A model generated the notes under the pieces. That model searched no databases. It saw only the letters and a program-made list of their open reading frames with translations, and was not told the origin of the DNA. From Dryocosmus kuriphilus (Eukaryota; Arthropoda; Insecta; Hymenoptera; Cynipidae), in contig CM076191.1 of assembly GCA_038277395.1 (NCBI GenBank), positions 29,274,583 through 29,338,582 on the forward strand: DNA of 64,000 bases, read 5' to 3'. The position numbers were made by a program, and so were the translations under genes. Below are positions 42,312-54,105 of this stretch, piece by piece; positions within the stretch are counted from its first letter, which is position 1, and each line of letters starts with the position of its first letter.

Positions 42312-43054
42312 ACGCCGCGTCTGAGGGGAACTTGAAGCTGATGGAGAGTGAGAGAGATAGAGAGAAAGAGAGAGAGACAGAGGATTTTCGAGAAGTAAAT
42401 TCCAATACATAACCTTAATAGTAATAAGGAATGTATTCTGACTTACGTTACAGGGAAAAGTGATTACATTTCTTAAGTACAACTCAGAAAAATTTTTGTT
42501 TTTCAATATCTGATTATTTTGAGATTTTCAAGTTTAGATTTTGAGTTTTGATTCAGGAAGTATTAGTCATACGAAATTTTGCAGGAGGGAAAAGTGATTA
42601 CATTTCTTGAGCATAACCTAGCACAATTTTTGTTTTTTAATATCTGATTATTTTGAGATTTTAAATTATTGCATCATCTTGCGTAACCTGATAAAACTTG
42701 TCGAGCTTTAATTATATGATATCGAGACTCTCCCTTTGCTCCTCCGTCCCTTCTCACACCCATAATGCCACTAAAATAATGAGGTCATCGTTAGAGAGAG
42801 GGGGGGGGGGGGGGGCACGTTTAAACCTGCATGATGAAGTTGTCGCCTGTGATAGAACGTGCCTGTCGAAATAAATGGAGATGAGTGATTCATACATATG
42901 GAATTCTCGCGCCTATAAACTTCTAGGATCAATGACATCAAAATAATGAGGTCAGTGACAGAGAGAGGGGGAAAACACGTTCAAACCTGCATGATGACTT
43001 CATCGCCTATTGAATTTATGCTCTTATATTTTAGTATACAATCCGATGGAGAGT

Positions 43055-43095
<41 letters not shown>

Positions 43096-43206
43096 TTCGA
43101 AAAGTAAATTCCAATACATAACCTTAATAGTGATAAGGAATGCGGCGTTCACGCAAAGCTTTTAGTGGTGCTATATATGGTAAATACCTACCCCAATATT
43201 CCTACT
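42312..43206. repeat. Polinton right terminal inverted repeat (copy B)
   Basis: The inverse complement of 22358-22859 plus an extra block of about 400 bases with poly-G (about 42799-42815), CGTTTAAACCTGCATGATG-type repeats (twice) and (GA)n (about 43050-43090). It ends CCTACT at 43201-43206. Confidence 0.85.
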
Positions 43207-43435
43207 TTACCGATACAGGGTAATACCGACTGTCGATAACGGACATTGGCGTCATCTATCGGCGATGAAAAGAAGTTTGTTGTAGTGGAAACCTACCTTG
43301 CCGACCGTGAGTAACACCGACTGTCGATAACTTAGCACGGACACGTACCACTGAGGGAGTAGTGGCGCCATCTGTCGGTGACAGCGCGAAGCATGTCGTG
43401 GTGCGGCCGAAGTCCTCTAGCTACACTACTCATAT
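43207..43435. other. Spacer between Polinton end and BEL fragment (copy B)
   Basis: Same as 10361-10589. Confidence 0.4.
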
Positions 43436-45056
43436 TAAAACGCGATTTTTGTGTCGACGACTTGTCGACTGGAGCAGGTAAGTTTGAAGAAGCACCCTCC
43501 ATTCGCAACGATTTAATTATACTCCTACAGAAGGGAGGTTTTACTCTCAGAAAATGGCGATCAAACGAGCCTAGGCTCATAAATGGTATAAATAACAAGT
43601 CTAACTTCGCACATGAGTATGACACTTGACCCAACAGAAACTATTAAAACTCTCGGTCTTTGTTGGAATCCAGTTTCAGAAAAGTAAATGTAACGAATTT
43701 TAAGAGTTCCATTGCCAAACGCTTTATCTTCTCGTAAACAGAGAAATTATTTGATCCATTAGGGCTATTGGGGCCAGTTGTGATGGTCGCAAAATTGTTG
43801 ATTCAAGGTCTTTGGAAATTGAAGCTTTCCTGGGACGAGAAGGTCCCCGAATATTTTCAGAAAATGTGGATAGACTATCGATAGCAACTGCCTCTTCTGA
43901 ACCAAATTCAGTTCAATAGATGTATCACAATTCCCAACATGGCTCGAATCAAAAGTCACGGATTTTCAGGTGCCAGTGTAAAGGCCGCGCTTTATCTTCG
44001 TTGAACTGATTTGGACGGGAAACATCCTGTTCCTCTGATCTGTACAAACTTTCGAGAAGCTCCACTCTCCACAATAAAAAAAGGGACTCTCAGTCCCACA
44101 ATCCCAAAACTTGAATTGCGTGCCGCACATCAATTAGCGAAGTTATTTGATTCCACTCGTCAATCAATTAATTTAAAAATAGACCGAACTTACCTTTGGA
44201 GTGATAACGCAGTAGTACTTGCATGGATAAAAATTGAATCCCACAAATTACCCACATTCATAGCTAATCACGTGGCTGAAATTCAATACCTCACGAGCAT
44301 CCTTGACTGGAAATATGTTCCCACAGACAAAAACCCCGCAGATCTTATTTCAAGAGGACAAAGCCCACACGAATTTTTAGCTAGCAATTTTTGGCAGCGT
44401 AGACTAACATGGCTCCATCAAGACACAAAAAAGGGCCAGAATAACTAATACACAAAGGGGATATCGCGGGCTTAAAAAAAAATTTCACAGGTATATTTTC
44501 ATTTGAACTGACAATTTCAAATTGGCAGCTATTAGAAGAATGTTCATCTTTTACTAAACTCAATCGCGTGCTCGCCTATGTTTTACGCTTTATCCGCAAC
44601 CTCAAAAATAAAAATACAGATTACAGAATCAAGGGTCCCATATCGATTCTCGAGCTCGACTTCGCTCATAATATGATAATTCAACGAATTTAGGCCACTA
44701 CATTTTCCAAAGATATCGAAAAGCTCTCCTGTGGCAACTCATTGATCAGAAGGGCGACTTATCTTCCCTCAACCCCTTTCTTGCTAATGACAGAATCCTT
44801 CAGGTAGGTAGTCGTCTAAAACATGCAACAATTCCAGAATCGCAGAAATTTCACATTATTTTACCGTGAATCCATCACATCACGACACTGATTAAAAGAG
44901 ATGAGCACTTAAAAAGAATGCATACAAGAACCCAAGCTACTTTGTATGGGGTTCGGCAACGGTACTGGCCGATCGATGACAAAAATGTCACTCGTCACTT
45001 GATTCGAAACTGTGTAAGGTGTTTTAGAGCAAAAATACACGTGGAATGAATTATAT
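43436..45056 (+). pseudogene. BEL/Pao pol fragment: RT, RNase H, integrase zinc domain (copy B)
   Basis: As 10590-12210: RT box FCVDDLSTGA, connection FDPLGLLGPVVM, the intact RNase H ORF 44011-44448 and the integrase zinc region to about 45050 (HLIRNCVRCFRAK). BEL/Pao elements encode Gag-Pro-RT-RH-IN in one frame; here the 5' half is gone. Confidence 0.85.
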
Positions 45057-45060
45057 TACT

Positions 45061-46500
45061 GGGACATTTCATGTCAACCGGATCACCTGCACTCCCAAAA
45101 TTTGGGTTGATGGATTTTCATTTTTGGGGCGTCAAAATATTCCTGTAGTGAAATCCTTTCTAAAAAGTTCTGGCCTTTAGAAAAATCCAATATGGCGGAT
45201 CAAATATGGCGCCTACAAGGACGCATCTCACTTTAATTACGGAGAAAGTGTAATAAAATTATCTTAATTAGTAAAAAATATATATTTCTAATTACGTATA
45301 ACATCACACTTTGGATCATAAATTCTAAATGTACCTTAGACAATGCGAAAAAATTGGTGGATCTAACATGGCCGACATTAATCCCTCCTAAACCATATCA
45401 TGATCACAAATAGTTTTGGGTCAATTTTCGGAATTGATATGGTATTCTTAGGGCCTCTGAATCTTATTGCACCATTGAAATTACAAAATCCAAAATGGCG
45501 GATGATAGGTTCACTCACCAACTATCCTGAAAATGACTGCTGTCAAAAAGTCACCGAAGAAGACTGCCGCTGATAGGTTCACTCACCAACTATCCTGAAA
45601 ATGACTGCTGGCAAAAAGTCACCGAAGAAGACTGCCGCTGATAGTTTCACTCACCAACTATCCTGAAAATGACTGCTGGCAAAAAGTCCTCCAGAAGCGC
45701 AGAAATTATTATCTCACAATAGGAATCGATCATCGGAGCTTTAAGTTAACCACTCTTGATGTTGACACTGACACCAATTACTTTTATTGTCGATATTTTT
45801 GGAAATAGATGAACTTCATGCGAACCAATACTTTTTAATGCGAATCATTCGGACAGCTGTTTCGCATTCAGCGTGATGAAACCTAATGCGAATTAATACT
45901 TTTGAAACCTTTTCTTCGCATTGAATAACAGAATTGAATCGCATTCAAAATTGTAATACATTTTAATACTTTTATACTTTTTTAATCAGACGTTTTTTCC
46001 AGGGTGTGTTATAAGGTAATTTCGCCCACCATATTGGGTCAGCCATTTTGAATTTAGATAATTCAACTTAAATACGAAATGGCGATAAACTGTCATACCA
46101 ACAGTTTCAATTAAACCCCGTTCCTGATGTAGCCGTAAAATAGGTTAAAAGGATTTGATCATGATATGGTTTAGGAGGGATTAACGTCGGCCATATTAGA
46201 TCCACCAATTTTTTCGCATTGTCTGAGGTATATCTAGAATTTATGATCCAAAGTGTGATGTTACACGTAATTAGAAATATATATTTTTACTAATTACGAT
46301 AATTTTATTACACTTTCTCCGTAATTAAAGTGAGATGCGTCCTTGTAGGCGCCATATTTGACCCGCCATATTGGATTTTTCTAAAGGCCAGAACTTTTTA
46401 GAAAGGACTTCACTATACGAATATTTTGACGCCCCAAACATGAAAATCCATCAACCCAAATTTTGGGAGTGCAGGTGATCCGGTTGACATGAAATGTCCC
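45061..46500. mobile_element. Foldback DNA transposon with 340-bp TIRs (copy B)
   Basis: Same element as 12215-13644, with arms about 45061-45400 and 46158-46500 and TACT at 45057-45060 and 46501-46504. It is ten bases longer than copy A, mostly a TTTTATACT-type insertion near 45970. Confidence 0.82.
45503..45687 (+). repeat. 68-bp minisatellite, 2.7 copies (copy B)
   Basis: Same array as 12657-12841, with no unit gained or lost. Confidence 0.86.
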
Positions 46501-46504
46501 TACT

Positions 46505-46759
46505 GGAAATTTTTCTGAACATCGCTTAATTTCAACGCGTCCATTTCTGAATGTCGGGGTCGACTATGGTGGACCGTTTTTTATTAAAGAAAAGCGAGTC
46601 AGAAATCGCAGTGAAATAAAAGTTTATGTTTCGATATTCGTGTGTTTCTTAAGTAAGGCAGTTCATTTGGAATTTGTCTGTGACTTAACTGCTGAAGCCT
46701 TTCTCGGTTGCTTCAGAAGATTTATTTCGCGTCGCGGCAAACCTGACGCAATTTATTCC
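46505..46759 (+). pseudogene. BEL/Pao integrase core fragment (copy B)
   Basis: As 13649-13903; ends in ATTCC at the Copia-1 insertion. Confidence 0.7.
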
Positions 46760-46978
46760 TGTTGGGTTATTAAAAAAAGGGCGTGACCCAACACAGAGTT
46801 AAGTTGAAAAGGTTTTATTTGCAACTTTAAGAAAGCTTCTGAGCGTCTCAGTAACTCGAGAAAGAGTGGTAACGCAGTGCCGGCAGCAGAGAGAGGAGCG
46901 CTAGCTCGCGCAGGCGCACACTCGTAGGATGCGCAAATATAAGTTGAACACACAGCTGTATACAACCTATTTCTAACA
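46760..46978 (-). repeat. Copia-1 3' LTR (copy B)
   Basis: 219 bases, matches 13904-14122. Confidence 0.9.
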
Positions 46979-47270
46979 CTTCCTCACAAGAGTATTTGCG
47001 TCAGTTTTACAAACATAAAATAACTTAGACTTTACAGACTTCACAAACCTTACAGATATACAATGTACACAGCGCAGCTAATTTTAACTTCCGGAATACC
47101 AAGCGGTCATAGTAACTACTGTCGTCTGTGTAGCCACCAGCGTAGCCCGTATAACAAACGTCTCTGTTGTATCCATCGTCATAGGAGTGCACTACCTCCT
47201 CAGTATACGTCACTTCGCTTGTGTATTCTTCCTGTGGCGCGTAATCGTAAAGATATGGACTTGTAATCAG

Positions 47271-48669
47271 TCAAGCGTCAACATTAAAAATAGAATTCGT
47301 TAGTTTAGCGTGTATCGTAAGCGGCAGCGGCTTCGAAAAGATATCAGCCAACTGCCCTTTGATTGAACCCATTTTATTTCTATCAATCTTTCTCTCGCGC
47401 ATTGTTTGACGTAATTTTCTCTGATTGTACGCAGGTGTCGCAATCTCACACCTCCTTGCACTTCTGTGCTAGACCTGGCAGCATTGTTATCACAAAACAA
47501 TGTAACCGGACAAACAGTAGTTCCAGTAATTCTTTCAACTGAATCCGTCAATGCTGCCAATTCTAAACACGTCTCACTCATTGCTACATACTTGGCCTCG
47601 CAGGTAGAGACTGAAACGCTCTTTTGTTTCTTTGTTCTCCTTGCGACAGGATCCCCATACAACCTGATCACGTATCCGCAAGTGGTTAAGGAATCTTTGC
47701 TATCGGTCCAGCTAGCGTCAGAGTAAGCGTCAAGCGTTTGTCCTTTACCGCGATAAGTAGGCGCCAAGTTTTTCGTTCCGATGAGATACTTGAAAACTCT
47801 TTCTACCATCTTCCAATCGCTTTCAGTTGGACAAGTTTGATGTCTACTTAATATATTGACGGCATATGTTATGTCAGGCCTGGTACAATTGACCAAATAT
47901 AAGAGCGAGCCGATAGCTTCACGGTATTTAGTCGGATTTATTGACTTACTATTAGTACTTTCGTCTTCTCTTTCCCTTCTTTCCCTATTCTGAACTTGAT
48001 TCGTCGACATAGGGGTTCTCTGTGGCTTTGTCTGCTCATAACCAAAGCGCTTCAACATATTTTCAATGAATTTTGTTTGACTCATCTTGAGTATTTTACT
48101 ATTTTTATCGTGAATTAATTTAATACCTAAGTATTCGTCTGGTTCTCCGAGGTCTTTCATTCAGAACCTTTGCTGCGGTTTATTTTTGATCTCATCGACT
48201 TTAACTTCGTCATTTCCCGTTAGGATGATGTCGCCTACGTACAGTATTGCTAATAAGAGTATGCTTCCCAGGATCAAAACAAACAAGCACGAATCATTGT
48301 CGTTCGTCACGAAACCTAATTCTCTCATGCTTTTCGCAAACGTCTCGTACCAGTTTTTGGGACTTGTCTTTAATCCATACAAGGACCTGCGCAAACGCAT
48401 ATATAAGTCGTGTTTATTCGCGTAGGCGAGTAGCATGCGAATTAACGGCAGTCTCGTCACCGGTGCGTACCATGAAAGCCCCTTACTACGATTCTAGCTT
48501 TCTTTAACTCTGTACCATTTCCGTCAGTTTTTGTTTTTAAGACCCAGCGCGAACTCAAGATGTTCGGTTTGTTTCCCTTAGCGTCGGTGTATGGTCTGTT
48601 CACTACTTCATATACTTCATTTAGCCTTAACGCGTCTAATTCAATTTCGATTGCTTCCAGCCATTCTTT
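47271..48669 (-). pseudogene. Copia-1 reverse transcriptase and RNase H (copy B)
   Basis: ORF 48161-48460 shows RRSLYGLKTSPKNWYE and the active-site box YVGDIILTGND, where the second Asp pair is YVGD, so catalysis should be lost. ORF 47300-48160 covers the thumb and RNase H (CEAKYVAMS, FCDNNAA); a missing A near 47432 shifts the end in this copy. The segment with the first catalytic Asp is deleted as in copy A. Confidence 0.82.
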
Positions 48670-50544
48670 TCAATCAACACGACTCCTCGCTTCTCGATAG
48701 GAAGCTGGATCACCTTGGACTCTCGCTAGCAACACGCAGAGTTCCTCGTCATGAATTAAACTGAGATTATCGTCTTTACCCAAATCGTACAGAGCGTAAA
48801 GTACTTCCTCGCTCGATTTTTCTTTCGGCGGTCTACCTCTCTTTCGTTTTATCTGCTGCACAGTCTCTTCCTCATTTTCGCGGCTTTTGTCATCCGGTTC
48901 GATTTGTTCACTGATTTCTTCAGCTTCAAAATCTATGTTCGAGTCTTCAGCTAGATATACGTCTTTATAAACTAGCATTTCTATGAACTTCACGTTTATT
49001 GTTTCCACGATTTTTCTACTTACTAGATCAAGAACCTTATATCCGTCCATAGTGTAACCTATCAGAATATTTTTAGACGCTACAGCGTAAAATTTAGTAT
49101 TTGTGTCTTTTAGTGCATAAACCACGCAACCGAAACGTTTTAATTCGTTTATATCGTACTTGAAGTTAGGAGCAAGCAGCCTAATTGGTATACCCATGTT
49201 TAGCGTCTTATGGGGGCTCAAGTTGAATAAATACACCGCCACTTCTAAAGCAACATCCCACATGTTTCCTGGCAAACCAGAATCAAAGAGGAGCGATCTT
49301 ATTCTCTTTTGCAGCGTTTGATTGATTCTTTCTGCTACGCCATTGTGTGGGGGCATATTTGGGCAAACCGTCAGTGATTCAGCATTGAACTCTCTTAACA
49401 CGTCCGTCGTTCTTTTACCTGTATACTCAGTACCTTTATCGCTTGCTAGATAGCCGATCTGAACGTCTTCGCCTATTAGATTTCTCGTCGATACGACAAA
49501 CTCACGTAATTTTTCAGGTACTTCTTTCTTACTTTTAATAGGATATTTTCCAGCATATCTAGAGTAACTGTCAATAAAGGTCACGATGTAGGTATGATTT
49601 CCCGGAAAAGTCAATGGTTTAATCGGTCCCATTAAGTCAGTATGTAATCGCATAAGTGGCTTATTTTCCCTACTCCTTGCTTTCTTAAAAGGCAATTTTC
49701 TCAACTTTGATATTATACAGACTTCGCATTTCTTCAGTCCTTTATCAAAGTTCGTCACGTCAGTCTTTAATCTCTGGGTATAAATTTTTGACATTATTCA
49801 GGTAAGCGGCAGAAATATGTCTTAACCGCGCGTGCCATAATCTGACTATTCAATTTTTCTAGTTTACCTACATTCAACAAACCGTGTCCTGCTATTTTTC
49901 CAAGTTCATTGACTTCGTCCAATACTTTGTTTGTCTCGTCCTTATCTATGACATCTGTTTTTTTTTGTTTCGTCATTATTCGGCTGAATTTTACTGGCTT
50001 TCTTAGTTGGTTTTTCATCGATCCGCTGAACTACTTTACAGCTTCTCGTCACTAGATTCAAATATATCACTCTTTTACCGGTTTTCCCTTTAATTAAATT
50101 CCTACTTTGATTGTTAATTTCTATTTGCCAGAAAGGTTTTTTATATAAACCCGATAAAACAGAATCGCGTAAAACCGGATCATATATATCTATGCGTTTA
50201 TTGTCGAGATAAATTTGCATTCCTTTATCCGCGAACTTTCTCAGAGACAGCAGATTTTTAGACAAATCTTTAGCATAAATTACGTCATTCAGTTTAACAA
50301 TTTTACCGTTTTGGGATTTCACTTCTACACTCCCTTTGCCTTCGGATGGTAAGTTAGCGTGACTATTTTTGTTCGCACAATTTATTAAACCGCTCTCACT
50401 TGAATCTAACGACTTGAAAAATAGTCACGACTTTGATATATGTGCCGTCGCGCCCGAATCGGCAATGAAAGTGTCCAATTTAGTTTCGTCCTTTTCGTTA
50501 TCCGATTCGCGTTCGGATTCGTCAGAGTCTTGCTCTACCAGGTA
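48670..50544 (-). pseudogene. Copia-1 protease and integrase (copy B)
   Basis: Integrase is an uninterrupted 374-codon ORF (48670-49794) with D, D, E in HTDLMGP, SDKGTEYTG and GVAERINQTLQ and a basic, KRKRGRPPK-type (AT-hook-like) tail followed by the Copia C-terminal region. Protease (IADSGATAHIS) and the pre-integrase region (ORF 49942-50322) lie upstream in other frames. The stop at 49794 and the T-run near 49965 separate them. Confidence 0.86.
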
Positions 50545-52632
50545 TCACCTTTTAAATTTTTTCTTTCTCTCAATTGCTTGGTAGTGCGCGCTTCCACCGC
50601 GTCTGGAAGTTCCTCCGCGACCTCTACCGTCCCTTCCCCTAGGTGGGAAGCCCCGGGAGCTCGCCTGGTGTGGCGAGAATTTTCGCTTCTTCTCTGAAGA
50701 TTCAGCGCGCTCGTCACGTCCGTCTGAAGGTCTTTTCAAGTGTTGTCTGCACTGCACAGTCAGATGATTCGTCGATTTGCAGTAAAAGCAAAAACGCTTA
50801 TCTTTATTTGGGCAATCGTTTTTCCAGTGGCCCTTCAAGCCACATGTGTGACATTGGACTCTCTCCACCATAGGCAGATTTGTGTTCTCACGTCCTCATT
50901 GAACCATGAGTGCCTTGTTTTCGCTCGTCGTGACACGCTTTGGTCCTACCTGTAAAACAACTTTCTTTAATACGTCGTAACTTACACCTATTCCCGTGGT
51001 GTATTCTTCTACGCAGTTGGTAGACACTACTTCAGGAATGGCCTTTTCAACTGCGTGGTAGAACAAGCTGCGCTTCAGTTCCTGCGAGCAGCTGCCGTTT
51101 TTCGAGTATAAATTGTACTGTCTCACGGCGTTTTCGAATCTTTCGACAAAGTCAAGGGCCGTTTCTTTATTTTTATCGTACTTGGTATTAATCAACTTCC
51201 TAAATGCTATATTTTCGTTTAGACCGATTTCGGCTTGTTTTGCTCTCTTAATTTCCTTCAAGATTTCCATGGGGCAGTTTAAGTACGCGACCATTTCATT
51301 ATAATCGGTACTAAAGTGATTGGTTATAATATCTTTCACCTTGTTTTCGTCATTCAGTAATTTTTCAATTTCGACTTTGTTTCTCTCGTCTTCCAGTGGA
51401 ACGTAATATAGTTTTTGCGATTTTAATTCGGTGTGAAGTAGGTTTTCAAATGTTTCGAAACGAGTTTTTCTTATCTAGTGTATACCGGCGATTGCATTAC
51501 TTTCATTGTGCGACACTTCTACGTTTACGCGACTACCGTCCCCGTCCTGTTTCGTTATCAAGCTTTCTATCGTCTTATCCTTCGTCAATATTTCCTTTAC
51601 TTCGTTAGCGATAACCGCGGAAACGTCGAGTACATTACTTATGTCGTGGTTTCGGCTAAACCTAACTTTACGTCCAGCTTTCGTGCCGTTGCTTAGTACA
51701 GAATCTTTTACCTGGTTACGAGGAGTGGACGCGGACATTTGAACATGCTGCAGACTGAGCATCTCCTCACTACGTCTGGAGGCGTTGTTCCGCGTGAGCC
51801 CGGACATGTCGACACACAGGTTTCTTACGTCGTAGTCGTGCTGACCCCAATCCTCCTGGTCGGACAGCTCTCCATCCTCTTGATCTTCTCAGCGACGAGG
51901 GTTCTCGACACAGAAATTGTAGCGCAGGATGGGATCCGACTGCTCGCGCCACCCGTTACTTCCTTGGGGAAAATCGAAGGGTCACACGAATCTTGTGAGG
52001 CGAATGTTGCGTGGTGTCGTTCGTGGTCTCGATGACAGGGGGTTGCTCTGTGTCGAGCGAAACGGCAGCAACTGCGTCAGCGTCGTCTCCTTGTCTATGA
52101 CAATCTCATTGGCATCTTTGTCGTCTCCGGCTCCGTCTGCACCACGGGGTTTGGGCTGCTTTTGTTGCAGATCCGTCGCTCTTTTTCTCATGAACGTCGG
52201 GTTCAGAGGATTCTGCACGAACTCAACGTGCATTGGGATGCCTGGTGGCGCAGCTCTCTCGGTCACGTAGCCAGCCGTGCCCCCGGGCGGAACGTGCAGT
52301 CCCTTGAAGCTATTGGTGATCGCCTGTGCAATCTTGACTTCGCACGCGTCGATTTTATCACCCAGAATTTTGAGCTGTTCGTCCTGGTGGCTCTTGTTAG
52401 CCCTCACATCTGCTATGAGCGTCTTCAGAGCCTGTGGGACTGACAACGTTGGCTTCGGTGGGGGTGCTTCCTTCTTCCTAAGCACGATCGTCTTGTGCTC
52501 GTCGGTGATGCTTTCAAAGCGCCCTTGAAGCCAACCGACCTGTCCCTCGTCCAGTACACCTGCAGCAATCTGAATGAAGTCTTCGTTGGTGAACACTAAG
52601 CAGTAACCGCTTTGGTTCGTCTTCTCCGTCAA
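50545..52632 (-). pseudogene. Copia-1 Gag with long N-terminal extension (copy B)
   Basis: Capsid-like ORF 50896-51339 (KDIITNHFSTDYNEMVAYLN start), nucleocapsid ORF 50545-50871 with two CCHC knuckles and an RG-rich segment. Upstream ORFs 51475-51807 and 51982-52632 (216 codons, MTEKTNQSGYCLVFTNEDF) run in the same direction with only short gaps and look like an extra N-terminal domain. I recognise no family for it. Composition is GC-richer than the rest of the element. Confidence 0.7.
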
Positions 52633-53484
52633 GTAGATTTCCTCAGTAGGGTGTCGTGTGGCCAGCTGGTATCTTTGACAAAGTCTAATTTTGATCTCGT
52701 CTAATTTACCTGTTGGCGTATGAAATTATATTAATTTCGAGCGTCACGTCACGTTTGTTTTTGAAAAACATAAGCGCTTCAGTTTGACGTTTATAGCGCT
52801 ATATCGTTCATCATCGGCTTTCTTGTGCGCGCTGGCGTTTTCCCGTCGTCGTGCGGCGAGAGCTGTCTCTCCGTTCTTCGTGCGCGCTCGGGTATTATCG
52901 TGTCGTCATGCAGAGCGTTCTCTCTGTCTCTCTCTCTCTACTTGAGCGGGTGCGCGCGCACGTCCTCAGGCACGGCCATGATGGCTTTTTTTTTGTCTCT
53001 GCGCGTGACAGCAGGTTGTTGCACGCTTGCCGGTGGCCATGTTTGCCGGCCGGCTTTTTGGAATTTTAACCGACGCGTTGCATCAGAAAATGAAATGTAC
53101 TTTCACCGACCCATCCACGAGCGAAATTACGTCCTCAATAGAGGTAGCATCGCATGCAAGCACTCCCGTCCGCGTTGTCGTCGAGAGAAATAAAAAAAAG
53201 GCAACAGGCTAAACGTCGCGACGAACGTCCGAGAAGAGATTTTTCAAAAAGTACTTACTTTGTCTGGTGGTGCCAGAAACTGCACCTCGTCCGCCTACGT
53301 TGCCTCCCATCGCTTTTTGGCCGTCGTTTGCCATGTTGACAACGGGCTCGTCAATGTCGAACAAAGGAGGCGTCGCACGTGAAACAAAAATTCACTCGGG
53401 TCTGTCAAGGTTGCAGGCACTTCCAAATCCTTGCACTTTCACAAAAAGAACTCGCGCAGAACGAAGCGGGCTTAGCCCATAACC
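52633..53484 (-). other. Copia-1 leader between 5' LTR and Gag (copy B)
   Basis: As 19780-20643. No convincing ORF on the element strand. The primer-binding-like GGTTATGGGC abuts the LTR. Confidence 0.55.
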
Positions 53485-53705
53485 TGTTGGGTTATTAAAA
53501 AAAGGGCGTGAGCCAACACAGAGTTAAGTTGAAAAGGTTTTATTTGCAACTTTAAGAAAGCGTCTGAGCGTCTCAGTAACTCGAGAAAGAGCGGTAACGC
53601 AGCGCCGGCGACAAAGAGAGAGGAGCGCTAGTTCGCGCAAGCGCACACTCGTAGGATACGCAAATACGAGTTGAACACACAGCTGTATACAACCCATTTC
53701 TAACA
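53485..53705 (-). repeat. Copia-1 5' LTR (copy B)
   Basis: 221 bases, the partner of 46760-46978. It differs from it by a modest number of substitutions, so the insertion is not recent. Confidence 0.9.
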
Positions 53706-53710
53706 ATTCC

Positions 53711-53951
53711 CATAACGCCACCAATTTTTTTGGGTCAAGCAAGGAAATTCAGCAGTTGTACAAATTTATTAAAGCATTAAAACATTACTCGGAAATTCAA
53801 GAATTTTTTTTTAGCAAAAGATTAATTGGCCCTTCATTCCACCTCAATCACTGAATTTCGGAGGTCTCTGGGAAGCCTCCGTGAAATCCTTTAAACACCA
53901 TTTCTTGCGCACAGTAGGCACTACCTTGTTAACGTACGATCAACTAGAAAC
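53711..53951 (+). pseudogene. BEL/Pao integrase fragment before MITE (copy B)
   Basis: As 20876-21118. The integrase frame includes LRTVGTTLLTYDQLET immediately before the MITE. Confidence 0.75.
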
Positions 53952-54105
53952 GGGCAGTGGTCTATTCCACCACGTATACCTGCGGACCATCCCCTTCCAG
54001 TGTGCAAAGACAAAGGCGAGCTGGGAAAGGGGTCGGAGGGGTAGTGTCCTTGCGCACTGGAAGGGGAAGGTATGCAGGTATACGTGGTGCAACTGGTGAT
54101 CGCCC
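53952..54105. mobile_element. 154-bp foldback MITE with 9-bp target duplication
   Basis: Arms of about 57 bases (GGGCAGTGGTCTATTCC... and its inverse ending ...GATCGCCC) face each other across a short loop. ACTAGAAAC flanks both sides (53943-53951, 54106-54114). Removing it restores the BEL integrase frame, from DQLET to YVIAVEAILNSRPLTP. A 9-bp duplication with G-rich ends suggests a Mutator-like origin, unproven. Confidence 0.85.

Larger units (their letters stand above)
22358..43206. mobile_element. Polinton/Maverick element, copy B (complete, 20.8 kb)
   Basis: Terminal inverted repeats start AGTAGGAATATTGGGGTAGG at both ends. Gene order: polB (+), integrase (-), fibre-like (-), ATPase (-), PLA2/minor capsid (+), protease (+), penton (+), major capsid (+), exonuclease-like (+), small protein (+). 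It is interrupted by a Copia element in polB and a Penelope-like element in penton; without them it would be about 14.2 kb, within the usual size for Polintons. No matching 6-bp target duplication is found. This gene set (polymerase, integrase, packaging, capsid) also defines adintoviruses. Confidence 0.94.
46760..53705 (-). mobile_element. Copia LTR retrotransposon Copia-1 (copy B)
   Basis: Same insertion as copy A, with LTRs at 46760-46978 and 53485-53705 and ATTCC at 46755-46759 and 53706-53710. It has fewer frame breaks than copy A and is the better reference. Confidence 0.92.
21222..54054 (+). repeat. Second unit of 32.8-kb tandem duplication
   Basis: The complete unit is a CR1 fragment, a Polinton and a BEL fragment with its nested insertions. 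The unit length follows from the two matching breakpoint positions (54054 minus 21221 = 32833). Only the part from 32837 onward can be compared inside the window. Beyond 54054 the MITE and BEL integrase continue uninterrupted, so this end is the ancestral arrangement. Confidence 0.88.
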
